64,000 nt of DNA from Streptomyces umbrinus (GTDB lineage Bacteria > Actinomycetota > Actinomycetes > Streptomycetales > Streptomycetaceae), in NCBI RefSeq assembly GCF_030817415.1, contig NZ_JAUSZI010000002.1:10763501-10827500 (forward strand). The letters are read 5' to 3'. Under the pieces are notes generated by a model, which was given only the letters and a program-made list of their open reading frames with translations, did no database searches and was not told the origin of the DNA. The position numbers were made by a program, and so were the translations under genes. This document shows, one piece after another, positions 16,139 to 29,400 of this stretch. Each line of letters begins with the position of its first letter. The stretch's first letter is position 1.

Positions 16139-17049
16139 TGAACGGGACCCCGCCCACCTCGGAGATCTTCACCGCGGCCGTCGCGCTGACACCGGCCGAG
16201 CCCGAGCACTTCGACCTGGCCTTCACCGCCGTCACCCAGCCCTGTCCGTGGCCCAAGGCGTACGGCGGAGACCTGGTCGCCCAGGCCGCCGCCGCGGCCA
16301 TGCGGTCGGTGACCGACGGCAAGTCCCTGCACTCCATGCACAGTTACTTCCTGCGCCCGGCCGACATCGGGGCGATCGTGCGCTACGAGGTGGAGGTGCT
16401 GCGCGACGGCCGCGGCTACAGCACCCGGCAGGTACGCGGCTACCAGAACGGCAAGACCCTCTACGTCTGCCTGGCCAACTTCGCCGCGGGGGAGCCCAGC
16501 CAGACCTTCGAGGCCGAACTCCCGGAACTCGCCGAGGACTTGCCCGACCCCGAGGAACTGCCCAGCTCGGCGGCGTATCTCACCGACCTCAGCGGCGGTT
16601 CCATGACCGAGGAGTCGAAGGCCTACTGGTCCGGCGGCCGCGGCTTCGACATGCGGCACGTGCCCGGCCCGGTCTACCTCACCGTCGAGGGCAAGCAGGT
16701 CCCCCAACAGGCCGTGTGGCTCAAGCCGTTCGACCCGCTCCGGCCCGTCGAGGGGCTCACCGACGCCCAGCGGGACCTGGCCGCGCTGGCCTACGTCTGC
16801 GACTACACGATCCTCGAACCCGTTCTGCGCGTACTCGACCTGGCCTGGGCCAAACCCGGGCTCGTCACCGCCAGCCTCGACCACGCCATGTGGTTCCACC
16901 GCCCCGAACCCGTCGGCGACTGGCTCCTCTACCTCCAGGAAGCCGGCGCCGCCGACGCGGGCCGCGGTCTCGGCTCGGGTCGCTTCTTCACCCGAGACCA
17001 CCGTCACCTGGCCACCGTCGTCCAGGAGGGCATGATCCGCCCCACCTGA
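16135..17049 (+). CDS. Acyl-CoA thioesterase II (TesB-like, double hotdog)
   Basis: 304 residues from the ATG at 16135, which overlaps the cupin stop (ATGA); the next codon is also ATG. Two hotdog domains are expected. The N-terminal one has YGGDLVAQAAAAAMRSV and LHSMHSYFLRPADIG, both typical of TesB. The C-terminal one has LVTASLDHAMWFHRPEPVGD followed by WLLYLQEA, including the conserved Asp-His and Trp. It hydrolyses acyl-CoA to free acid and CoA. In this cluster it may release or recycle CoA from aromatic intermediates. Confidence 0.92.
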   Translation: MMNGTPPTSEIFTAAVALTPAEPEHFDLAFTAVTQPCPWPKAYGGDLVAQAAAAAMRSVTDGKSLHSMHSYFLRPADIGAIVRYEVEVLRDGRGYSTRQVRGYQNGKTLYVCLANFAAGEPSQTFEAELPELAEDLPDPEELPSSAAYLTDLSGGSMTEESKAYWSGGRGFDMRHVPGPVYLTVEGKQVPQQAVWLKPFDPLRPVEGLTDAQRDLAALAYVCDYTILEPVLRVLDLAWAKPGLVTASLDHAMWFHRPEPVGDWLLYLQEAGAADAGRGLGSGRFFTRDHRHLATVVQEGMIRPT

Positions 17050-17090
17050 CCCGCCGCCTCCACCGGTGGGCTCCCGGAAGGACTCCCGCG

Positions 17091-18770
17091 TTGACTCCTC
17101 CGTCGCCTCTCCCGATATCCGCGATCTCCGCGCACCTCGACACCTTCACGCGCGATCACCTGCCTCCCGCGCACCTGTTGCCGACGATCGAGTTCAGCAC
17201 ACCGGAGCTGCGGTACCCGGACCGGCTCAACGCCGCCGCCGAGCTCATCGACATCCCCGTATCGACGTTCGGGGCCGACCGTCCGGCGCTACGTACACCG
17301 GCCGGGCAGACCTGGTCCTACGGCGAGCTGCGGTCCCGGGCCAACCAGGTCGCCCAGGTGCTCACCGAGGACCTGGGGCTGGTCCCCGGACAGCGGGTCC
17401 TGCTGCGGTCTCCCAACAACCCCTGGGCCGTGGCGAGTTGGCTCGGCGTACTCAAGGCCGGGGGAGTGGTCGTCACCGTCATGGCCGCGCTGCGCGCCCG
17501 CGAGATCGCCCCGATCGTCGAGCGCACGCGCCCCTCCGTCGCGCTGGTGGACCAGCGGTTCGCCGAGGACGTGCACGCCCTCCGGGACGCCGGTCCGTCG
17601 GCGCTGACGGTCGTGGAGTTCGGCGGCGACGGGCCTGACGACCTCGTGGCGCGGGCCAGTACCAAATCCGGCGAGTTCACCACCGTGGACACCGCCGCCG
17701 ACGACGTGGCGCTCCTCGCGCCGACGTCCGGCAGCACCGGCGTCCCGAAGATCACCATGCACTTCCACCGCGACATCCTGTCCATCGACAACACCTTCGG
17801 CCGCCATGTGCTGCGCCTGCTCCCCGACGACCTGGTCGCCTGCAGCGCCCCCTTCGCCTTCACCTTCGGCCTCGGCATGCTCGTCGTCTTCCCGCTGCGG
17901 GCCGGCGCCTGCGCCCTGCTGACCGAGGCCGCCACACCGCTCCAACTCGCCCAGTACGTGGAGGAGTTGGGCGTCACCGTGCTCGCGACAGCCCCCACGG
18001 CGTACCAGGCGATCCTGCGGGAGGGGCAGGAACAGCGGCTCGCCGGGCTGCGCGTCGGGGTGTCGGCCGGCGAACACATACCCAAGGCAGTCTGGGAGCA
18101 GCTGAGGGACCGGCTCGGGCTGCGGATCGTCGACGGGATCGGCGCCACCGAGCTGCTGCACATCTTCCTCTCCGCCGCCGGTGACGACATCAGGCCAGGA
18201 GCCACTGGGAAGCCGGCGCCGGGCTACCGCGCCACCATCCTCGGCCCGGACGGCTCGGAGCTCGGACCCGGCGAGCCGGGACGGCTCGGCGTCATCGGCC
18301 CGGTCGGCTGCCGCTACCTCGACGACGAACGCCAGAAGGACTACGTCGTGGACGGCTGGAACGTCACCGGTGACGTCTTCCACCGGGACGAGGACGGCTA
18401 CTTCCACTACCACGCCCGCGGCGACAGCATGATCGTCTCCTCGGGCTACAACATCGGCGGGCCCGAGGTCGAGGCCGCCGTGGACACCCATCCCGATGTG
18501 CTGGAGTCCGCCGTCGTCGGCAAACCGGATGCCCAACGCGGCTTCGTCGTCTGCGCGTTCGTCGTGCTCCGCGAGGGCGTGCCGGGCGATGCCGCCAAGG
18601 CCAGGGAGATCCAGGACCACGTCAAACAGGTCATCGCTCCCTACAAGTACCCGCGTGACGTGCGGTTCTGCGACGCGCTGCCCCGCAACGCCAGCGGCAA
18701 GCTGCAGCGATTCGCACTCCGCAGGATCGTCGAGGACGAGCAGGCCGCCACGGCCGCCGTCGAGCAGTGA
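17091..18770 (+). CDS. Aryl-CoA ligase (2-aminobenzoate/benzoate-CoA ligase family)
   Basis: 559 residues from a TTG at 17091, chosen because GGAAGGA sits 8 bp upstream. An ANL-superfamily enzyme: P-loop LLAPTSGSTGVPKIT, then APFAFTFGLGMLVVFPLRAG, core GIGATELLHIF, DGWNVTGDVFHRDEDGYF and the C-terminal Lys in NASGKLQRF. Such enzymes adenylate an aromatic acid and transfer it to CoA. The motif FTFGLG and the neighbours suggest an aromatic substrate such as anthranilate or salicylate, not a fatty acid. Its stop overlaps a possible upstream GTG of the next gene. Substrate choice is inferred from context. Confidence 0.9.
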   Translation: MTPPSPLPISAISAHLDTFTRDHLPPAHLLPTIEFSTPELRYPDRLNAAAELIDIPVSTFGADRPALRTPAGQTWSYGELRSRANQVAQVLTEDLGLVPGQRVLLRSPNNPWAVASWLGVLKAGGVVVTVMAALRAREIAPIVERTRPSVALVDQRFAEDVHALRDAGPSALTVVEFGGDGPDDLVARASTKSGEFTTVDTAADDVALLAPTSGSTGVPKITMHFHRDILSIDNTFGRHVLRLLPDDLVACSAPFAFTFGLGMLVVFPLRAGACALLTEAATPLQLAQYVEELGVTVLATAPTAYQAILREGQEQRLAGLRVGVSAGEHIPKAVWEQLRDRLGLRIVDGIGATELLHIFLSAAGDDIRPGATGKPAPGYRATILGPDGSELGPGEPGRLGVIGPVGCRYLDDERQKDYVVDGWNVTGDVFHRDEDGYFHYHARGDSMIVSSGYNIGGPEVEAAVDTHPDVLESAVVGKPDAQRGFVVCAFVVLREGVPGDAAKAREIQDHVKQVIAPYKYPRDVRFCDALPRNASGKLQRFALRRIVEDEQAATAAVEQ

Positions 18771-18781
18771 GAGGAACTCCC

Positions 18782-21163
18782 GTGAAGATCGCGATCGTTG
18801 GCGGTGGCCCCGGCGGCCTCTACTTCGCTGCTCTCATGAAACAGCTCGACCCGGCCCACGAGATCACCGTCTGGGAACGCAACGCCCCCGACGACACGTT
18901 CGGCTTCGGTGTCGTCTTCTCCGACGAGACGCTCGGCGGCATCGAGAACGCCGACCCGGAGTTCGCCGACGCCATGGCGCGGCGGTTCGCCCGCTGGACC
19001 GACATCGACATCCACTACCGGGGCCGCAGCCACACGATCGGCGGCCAGGGCTTCGCCGCGATGAGCCGCAAGGACCTGCTCCGGCTGCTGCAGGAACGTT
19101 GCCGCAAACTCGGTGTCTCCGTGCACTACTCGACGCTCGCCCCTCCGGTGGACGACCTGAGTGCCTCGTACGACCTGGTGGTGGGGGCCGACGGCCTCAA
19201 CTCCCAGGTCCGGGCGGCCCGCGCGGACGTCTTCCGCCCCTCGCTGGACCGGCGGCACAACAGATACATGTGGCTCGGCACCGACCGGGTCTTCGAGGCC
19301 TTCCAGTTCTTCGTCAGGCAGACGGAGTGGGGGACCATGCAGGTCCACGGCTACCCCTACTCCGAGAGCGGTTCCACCTTCATCGTCGAGATGCACGAGG
19401 ACGTCTGGCGGCGGGCCGGCTTCGACGACACGGAGGAGACCGAGTTTCCGCCGGGCGCCTCCGACGAGCGGGCCGTGGAGCGCGTCCGCGGCCTCTTCGC
19501 CGAGGAACTCGCCGGCCACCAGGTGTTCGCCAACAACTCGAAGTGGCTGGCCTTCACCACCGTACGCAACGAGCGCTGGCACCACGGCAACCTCGTCCTC
19601 GTCGGCGACGCCGCGCACACCGCGCACTTCTCGATCGGTTCGGGCACCAAGCTGGCGATGGAGGACTCGCTGGCCCTCGCCGCCTGTCTGCACGAACACC
19701 CGGAAACCGAGAGGGCGTTGACGGCCTACGAGGCGGAACGGCGACCCGTCGTCGAGTCCACGCAGCGGGCGGCGCAGGCCTCGCTGGAGTGGTTCGAGAA
19801 CATCAGCATGTACGTCCACCAGGAGCCGACCCAGTTCTGCTTCAACCTGCTCACGCGCTCGCGTCGCATCACCTACGACAACCTCCGCACCCGCGACCAG
19901 GAGTTCGCCGACCGCGTCGACGCCGCCTTCGCCGAGTCGCAGGGCCTCGACGAGGTCGCGCCCGCGATGTTCCAGCCGTTCCGGCTCGGGGAGCTGGAGC
20001 TGAAGAACCGGGTGATCGTCTCCCCGATGGACATGTACTCCGCCGTCGAGGGCGTGCCCGGCGACTTCCATCTCGTCCACCTCGGCTCCAAGGCCATGGG
20101 CGGGGCCGGACTGGTGATGACGGAGATGGTCTGCGTCTCGCCCGACGCCCGTATCACCCCCGGCTGCACGGGGCTGTGGACCGAGGAACAGCGAGACTCC
20201 TGGGCGCGGATCGTGTCCTTCGTCCACGACCGCAGCAACGCCCGCATCGGCCTCCAGCTCGGCCACTCGGGTCGCAAGGGCTCCACACGGCTGATGTGGG
20301 AGGGCATGGACGATCCGCTGCCGGACGGCAACTGGGAGACCGTCGGCCCGTCGCCACTGCCGTACGGCCCCGGGTCGGCCGTCCCGCGCGAGGTCACCCG
20401 CGCCGACAGGGACCGGATCACCGCCGACTTCGTCGCAGCCGCCCGCCGGGGTGCGGAGGCGGGCTTCGATCTGCTCGAACTGCACTGCGCGCACGGCTAC
20501 TTGCTGTCCTCCTTCCTCTCGCCGGTCGCCAACCACCGCACCGACGAGTACGGCGGTTCGCTGCAGAACCGGCTCCGGTTCCCCCTGGAGGTCTTCGACG
20601 CGGTCCGGGCCGTCTGGCCGGCCGGGCGGCCGATGATCGTGCGTATCTCCGCGACCGACTGGGTGCCTGACGGCAACACCGAGCACGACGCCGTCGGTAT
20701 CGCCCGCGCCTTCGTCGCCCATGGCGCGGACGCCATCGACGTCTCCTCGGGACAGGTCACCAGGGACGAGGACCCCGCGTACGGCCGCTCGTACCAGACC
20801 CCGTTCGCGGACCGGATCCGCCACGAGGTCACCGCCGCGACCGGCACCGCCGTCATCGCGGTCGGGGCGATCGCGTCCTACGACGACGTGAACTCGATCC
20901 TCCTGGCGGGCCGCGCCGACCTGTGCGCGCTCGGCCGCACCCACCTCTACGACCCGCACTGGACGCTGCACGCGGCGGCCGAGCAGGAGTACCGGGGCGC
21001 CGCGAGCCAGTGGCCGGTCCAGTACGGGGCGGGCAGCCGCAAGCCGCCCACCTCGCGCACCGACGCCGTACGCCCCCGCCTCTCGCTGCTGCGCGCCGAC
21101 GACTCCGACCAGAACGTCCACCTGCGCTGGACCCCGCCCCGCGAACCGGCGACGGTCACCTGA
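18782..21163 (+). CDS. Fused FAD monooxygenase / old-yellow-enzyme reductase (2-aminobenzoyl-CoA or salicylyl-CoA type)
   Basis: 793 residues from the GTG at 18782, preferred because AGAGGAA lies just upstream. Residues 1-380 form an FAD-dependent hydroxylase: GGGPGGLYFAAL at the N-terminus, GADGLNSQVRAA and the second FAD motif VGDAAHTAHFSIGSGTKLA. Residues about 395-790 form an OYE TIM barrel: PFRLGELELKNRVIVSPMDM, LQLGHSGRKGS and HGYLLSSFLSP. This fusion is known for 2-aminobenzoyl-CoA monooxygenase/reductase and salicylyl-CoA 5-hydroxylase. It would hydroxylate, and possibly then reduce, an ortho-substituted benzoyl-CoA made by the upstream ligase. Confidence 0.93.
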   Translation: MKIAIVGGGPGGLYFAALMKQLDPAHEITVWERNAPDDTFGFGVVFSDETLGGIENADPEFADAMARRFARWTDIDIHYRGRSHTIGGQGFAAMSRKDLLRLLQERCRKLGVSVHYSTLAPPVDDLSASYDLVVGADGLNSQVRAARADVFRPSLDRRHNRYMWLGTDRVFEAFQFFVRQTEWGTMQVHGYPYSESGSTFIVEMHEDVWRRAGFDDTEETEFPPGASDERAVERVRGLFAEELAGHQVFANNSKWLAFTTVRNERWHHGNLVLVGDAAHTAHFSIGSGTKLAMEDSLALAACLHEHPETERALTAYEAERRPVVESTQRAAQASLEWFENISMYVHQEPTQFCFNLLTRSRRITYDNLRTRDQEFADRVDAAFAESQGLDEVAPAMFQPFRLGELELKNRVIVSPMDMYSAVEGVPGDFHLVHLGSKAMGGAGLVMTEMVCVSPDARITPGCTGLWTEEQRDSWARIVSFVHDRSNARIGLQLGHSGRKGSTRLMWEGMDDPLPDGNWETVGPSPLPYGPGSAVPREVTRADRDRITADFVAAARRGAEAGFDLLELHCAHGYLLSSFLSPVANHRTDEYGGSLQNRLRFPLEVFDAVRAVWPAGRPMIVRISATDWVPDGNTEHDAVGIARAFVAHGADAIDVSSGQVTRDEDPAYGRSYQTPFADRIRHEVTAATGTAVIAVGAIASYDDVNSILLAGRADLCALGRTHLYDPHWTLHAAAEQEYRGAASQWPVQYGAGSRKPPTSRTDAVRPRLSLLRADDSDQNVHLRWTPPREPATVT

Positions 21164-21448
21164 GCCGACGGAGGGCACCTCTCCGAAACCCAAGCAGTGA
21201 GCCCCACGCAGTGAGCCGTGCGGCGCAGCCGATGAGCGCGCCGCACGGCTTTCGTGCGTCACGCCCGCCGGCCGTGGTCTGGGCCGGAGCGTTGCTCCGG
21301 ACAGCGGAACGTCTCCCTCCCGTCGCACTGCGCCCTCGAAGATCACGCGTTAATTTGGCCATGTTTTCACCGGATCACACCTTTCGTCCTGCCTGCCTCG
21401 GCGGAGACGGAAGAGGCCCCGCGCTCGCGCGGGGACGAAGGGTGGGCG

Positions 21449-25280
<3,832 letters not shown>

Positions 25281-25321
25281 TCGCTCTGCTGGGCCCGGCG
25301 CGTTGTCTGCGGGTCCGTCGT

Positions 25322-25349
25322 GGCTGGTCGCGCAGTTCCCCGCGCCCCT
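25322..25349 (+). repeat. Dispersed 28-bp repeat, copy 1
   Basis: A 28-bp copy of the repeat whose core is GCGCAGTTCCCCGCGCCCC, preceded by GGCTGGTC. It lies 41 bp after the icd stop, with a short inverted repeat (CGCCCC, TTT, GGGGCG) at its right end that could fold as a terminator. The other copies are at 31243, 61633, 61674 and 61866. Confidence 0.85.
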
Positions 25350-25405
25350 TTGGGGCGTGGGGTCTGTAGCCGCTCCGAAACTCCCGACCCCAGACAGGCA
25401 GGTCG

Positions 25406-26905
25406 ATGATGACGGACTCTTCCGACAGAGGAGCAGGCACTCGGCAGCTCCAGGTGGAGACGCACGGGCTCGATGTGATCGGCGATGCCGAGCGCAAGGG
25501 GACACCGCGCACGCTCTTCTGGCCCTGGTTCGGCGCCAACGTGTCGATCCTCGGCCTGAGTTACGGGTCCTTCGCGCTCGGGTTCGGGATCTCGTTCTGG
25601 CAGGCGCTGGCCGCCGGGGTGATCGGGATCATCTTCTCGTTCCTGCTCTGCGGGTTCGTCGCGGTGGCGGGCAAGCGGGGATCCGCGCCGACGATGGTGC
25701 TCAGCCGGGCGGCCTACGGCGTACGCGGCAACCGGCTGCCCTCGGTCGTCTCCTGGATGCTCACCGTCGGCTGGGAGACCGTGCTCACGGCCCTGGCGAC
25801 GATGGCCACCGCGACCGTTCTCGACCGGCTCGGCTGGGGCGGCGGCACCGGGACCAAGGTGGTCGCCCTCATCGTCGTCGGGGCGCTCGTCGTGATCGGC
25901 GGAGTGATGGGCTTCGACCTGATCATGCGGCTGCAGACGGTGATCACGGTCGTCACCGGGGTCCTGACCGTCGTCTACATCGGGCTCGTCGCCGACCACA
26001 TCCACTGGTCGGCGGTCAGCGCCGTACCGTCCGGCTCCGCGCAGGAGTTCATCGGCGCACTGGTCTTCATGATGACCGGCTTCGGCCTCGGCTGGGTCAA
26101 CGCCGCCGCAGACTACTCGCGCTATCTGCCGCGCGACTCCTCCGGCCGGGGCGTGGTCGGCTGGACCACCTTCGGCGCCTCGGTGGCACCCCTGCTCCTG
26201 CTGGTCTTCGGCCTGCTGCTCGCCGGCTCGTCCACCGAGCTCAACACGGCCATCGCGGCCGACCCGATCGGCGCGCTGACCACGATCCTGCCCACCTGGT
26301 TCCTGATCCCCTTCGCCGCCGTGGCCGTACTGGGTCTCGTCGGCGGCGCGGTCCTCGACATCTACTCCTCCGGCCTCGCCCTGCTCGCGGCGGGCCTGCG
26401 GGTGCCGCGCTATCTGGCCGCCCTGCTGGACGGCGTCCTGATGATCGCGGGCTCGATCTACATCGTCTTCCTCACGGACGACTTCCTGGGCCAGTTCATC
26501 GGCTTCCTCACCACACTCGGCGTGCCCGTCGCCGCCTGGTGCGGTGTGATGCTCGCCGACCTCGCGCTGCGGCGCCGCGACTACGACGAGGCGGACCTGT
26601 TCCGCACCCGCGGCCGCTACGGCGACGTCGAACCGCTCCCGCTGCTGCTGACCCTCGGCGCCACCGCGATCGGCTGGGGTCTCGTCACCAACACGGCCGC
26701 CGGCTGGCTGGAGTGGCAGGGCTATCTGCTCGGCCCGCTGGGCCTGGGCGGCAAGGACGGCTCCTGGGCCTACGCCAACCTCGGCGTACTCGCCGCGCTC
26801 GCCCTCGGCTTCCTGGGAACCCTCGCACTCGGCCGCGGCAGGGTCCGTACGCAGGAGGCGCGGCCCCCGAGTCTGCCGCTGGACGTGGAGGTGCCGGGCG
26901 CATGA
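25406..26905 (+). CDS. NCS1-family purine/pyrimidine (cytosine-type) permease
   Basis: 499 residues, ATG at 25406 (a second ATG follows at once). Twelve hydrophobic segments are visible. The sequence WFGANVSILGLSYGSF after the N-terminus and the helix GWVNAAADYSRYLPRDSSGR are hallmarks of NCS1 nucleobase:cation symporters (CodB/PurP group). It probably imports a purine, cytosine or related heterocycle with H+ or Na+. Its TGA overlaps the ATG of the cysteine hydrolase gene (ATGA), so uptake and hydrolysis are coupled. Confidence 0.92.
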   Translation: MMTDSSDRGAGTRQLQVETHGLDVIGDAERKGTPRTLFWPWFGANVSILGLSYGSFALGFGISFWQALAAGVIGIIFSFLLCGFVAVAGKRGSAPTMVLSRAAYGVRGNRLPSVVSWMLTVGWETVLTALATMATATVLDRLGWGGGTGTKVVALIVVGALVVIGGVMGFDLIMRLQTVITVVTGVLTVVYIGLVADHIHWSAVSAVPSGSAQEFIGALVFMMTGFGLGWVNAAADYSRYLPRDSSGRGVVGWTTFGASVAPLLLLVFGLLLAGSSTELNTAIAADPIGALTTILPTWFLIPFAAVAVLGLVGGAVLDIYSSGLALLAAGLRVPRYLAALLDGVLMIAGSIYIVFLTDDFLGQFIGFLTTLGVPVAAWCGVMLADLALRRRDYDEADLFRTRGRYGDVEPLPLLLTLGATAIGWGLVTNTAAGWLEWQGYLLGPLGLGGKDGSWAYANLGVLAALALGFLGTLALGRGRVRTQEARPPSLPLDVEVPGA

Positions 26906-27462
26906 GCCGACCGGGATCACCAGGCCTGCTGGCCGTCATCGACATGCAGCGCGTGTTCGCCGAGCCGGACAGCCCCTGGGCCGCGCCCCGCTTCACCGAG
27001 GCCGTGGACGGGGTACGCCGCCTGCTGCCGGCCTTCGGGGAACGCGTCACCTTCACCCGGTTCCTGGCACCCGAGAAGCCCGCCGGCGCCTGGCGGGCGT
27101 ACTACGAACAGTGGCCCTTCGCGCTGCGGCCGCCGGAGGACCGTCTCTGGGAGCTGGTGGACGAACTCGCGCCCCACGCCGGGCACTTGGTCGACGCCCC
27201 GACCTTCGGCAAATGGACTCCGGAACTGGCCGAGCGGGTCGGTCCCGAGGGCCGTCTGGTGCTCGCCGGAGTCAGTACGGACTGCTGTGTGCTCTCCACC
27301 GCGCTGGCCGCCGCCGACGCCGGAGTGGAGGTGTGGGTGGCGGCCGACGCCTGCGCGGGAGCGGACGACGCCTCGCACACCAAGGCCCTGCAGATCATGG
27401 ACCTGTACCGGCCGCTGATCCGGGTCGTCACCGTGGCCGAGGCGCTCGCCCGGGTCGCGTGA
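26902..27462 (+). CDS. Isochorismatase-like cysteine hydrolase
   Basis: 186 residues from the ATG at 26902 (ATGA overlap with the permease). Catalytic triad candidates are the Asp in LAVIDMQRVF, the Lys in TFGKWTPEL and the Cys in VSTDCCVLSTALAAADAG. The family contains nicotinamidase, ureidoacrylate and N-carbamoyl-type amidohydrolases. It should hydrolyse an amide or carbamoyl derivative of what the permease imports. The exact substrate is unknown. Confidence 0.88.
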   Translation: MSRPGSPGLLAVIDMQRVFAEPDSPWAAPRFTEAVDGVRRLLPAFGERVTFTRFLAPEKPAGAWRAYYEQWPFALRPPEDRLWELVDELAPHAGHLVDAPTFGKWTPELAERVGPEGRLVLAGVSTDCCVLSTALAAADAGVEVWVAADACAGADDASHTKALQIMDLYRPLIRVVTVAEALARVA

Positions 27463-27485
27463 GCGCCTGAGCACGGGTCGCGTGA

Positions 27486-27884
<399 letters not shown>

Positions 27885-27909
27885 CGCACCCCTTCCGGAA
27901 AGGCCGTCG

Positions 27910-29175
27910 TCAGAGGCGCCCCGCCCCCGTGTAGAGGTCCAGCTGTCCTTCGAGTTCGACGGCGATCACCGTCGCCTGCTCGTCCAGATCGGTGGCCGCG
28001 GGCGCGTCGATCCACGTCACACCGGGAACGGTGTCGAGACCGCCGGTGACGTGGTGGCCCAGTTCCGCGCCCGTACCGAGGACCGTGGCCCGCCGGACGG
28101 GATTGCGCAGGCCGCGGATCGAGACGGAGTCGCGGGGAGCGTCGAAGCACACCAGGTACAAGGTGCGCCGGTCGGCGGACAGGGTGCTGGGGCCGTAGTG
28201 GTGCCCGGCGGGCAGTCCGGCGACCGTGCCGTACACCGCGTCGGAGTGCCGCGCGATCCACGCGCCGAGGCCTTCCAGACGTTCGATCTGCTCCTCGGGG
28301 ATCGTCCCGTCCTCGCGGGGCCCGGCGCCCAGCAGCAGATTGCCGCCCATGCCGATCGTCTCGGTGAAGTACCGCACCAACTGGCGCACCGACTTGAAAT
28401 CGCGGTCCTGCGGCCGGAAGCTCCACGAGTCGTTGATCGTGAGGCACAGCTCCCACGGGCCGTCCGGGGCCCGCAGCGGGGTGCCCTGCTCCGGCGTTGC
28501 GTAGTCGCCGTAACTGAGCATGCGGCCGTTGAGGATGGTGTCCGCATTGCCGGAGAGGATCAGCTCGGCGAGCTCGCCCATCCGCCACTGCTCCTCGGTG
28601 CGCTCCCACTCCCCGTCGAACCAGAGGACGTCGGGCCGGAAGCGTTCGACGAGCTCGCCGACCTGGCCGTCGCGGTACGCGAGATAGCGCGCCCAGGCCG
28701 CCGGGTCCTCCTTGCCGGGCTCGGCGTGCGAGTACTTGTTGGGCGGCACGATGACCGGCCCGGGGTGCCGCTGACTCGCGTAGTCCGGGTGGTTCCAGTC
28801 GGAGTGCGAGTAGTAGAGGCCGACCTTGAGATCCCGGGCGCGCAGCGCGTCGACGAAGCCGGTGACCAGGTCGCGCCCCGCCGGAGTGTCCCGCACCACG
28901 TCGAGATTGCGGTGGTCGGTGTCCCAGAGCGCGACACCGTCGTGGTGCCGGGCGGTGAGCACCGCGTACCGCGCGCCCACCCGGGCGAACAACTCCGCCC
29001 AGGCGTCCGGGTCGTAGTGCGACGCGGTGAAGCCGTCGAGCTGTTTCATGTACTGCTCGTGCGTCATCTCGCCCGTGTAGAACGACCAGGACTCGGCGGC
29101 GCCGCCCACGGCGTAGATGCCGTAGTGGATGAAGATGCCCAGCTTGGCATCGGGAAACCAGGGTTGCATCGGCAT
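27910..29175 (-). CDS. Alpha-L-fucosidase, GH29, intracellular
   Basis: 421 residues from the ATG at 29175; no signal peptide. The TIM barrel starts with WFPDAKLGIFIHYGIYAVGG. TARHHDGVALWDT carries family residues, and the nucleophile is Asp187 in DVLWFDGEWERT. A beta-sandwich C-terminus follows (about 330-421). It should release L-fucose from alpha-fucosides. The acid/base residue is not identifiable by eye. It is monocistronic, convergent with the CsoR-family gene (25-bp gap with a TTCCGGAA palindrome) and divergent from the flavin monooxygenase. No fucose transporter or fucose catabolic genes are nearby. Confidence 0.92.
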   Translation of the reverse strand: MPMQPWFPDAKLGIFIHYGIYAVGGAAESWSFYTGEMTHEQYMKQLDGFTASHYDPDAWAELFARVGARYAVLTARHHDGVALWDTDHRNLDVVRDTPAGRDLVTGFVDALRARDLKVGLYYSHSDWNHPDYASQRHPGPVIVPPNKYSHAEPGKEDPAAWARYLAYRDGQVGELVERFRPDVLWFDGEWERTEEQWRMGELAELILSGNADTILNGRMLSYGDYATPEQGTPLRAPDGPWELCLTINDSWSFRPQDRDFKSVRQLVRYFTETIGMGGNLLLGAGPREDGTIPEEQIERLEGLGAWIARHSDAVYGTVAGLPAGHHYGPSTLSADRRTLYLVCFDAPRDSVSIRGLRNPVRRATVLGTGAELGHHVTGGLDTVPGVTWIDAPAATDLDEQATVIAVELEGQLDLYTGAGRL

Positions 29176-29254
29176 GGCTCCACGCTAGGCGCGCGCCAGG
29201 TTCGACGCGTGGGCGACGGTCACCACTACTGGTCCGTTTTCACCCTGGAATCCG

Positions 29255-29288
29255 GATGCGGTGGCATCCCTCCATGCGCCACCGCATC
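29255..29288. promoter_or_regulatory. 11-bp inverted repeat between divergent fucosidase and monooxygenase genes
   Basis: GATGCGGTGGC (29255-29265) and GCCACCGCATC (29278-29288) are perfect inverted arms with a 12-bp spacer. It lies in the 225-bp divergent gap and could be an operator for one or both genes, or an RNA hairpin. The protein is unknown. Confidence 0.5.
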
Positions 29289-29400
29289 ACTCCCGTGCGG
29301 AACTACTTGGCGCTTTCCGGTGGGTACAGCAGGTGCCCGTGGCGTGTTCAATCACCTGTATCGCGACACATACGGACGGCCCCACACGTCAGGAGGCACC

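Noticed and set aside
16248..17090. Long N-terminal extension of the CoA ligase frame
   Set aside because: It overlaps the thioesterase gene in another frame. The TTG at 17091 with a well-spaced GGAAGGA is the credible start.
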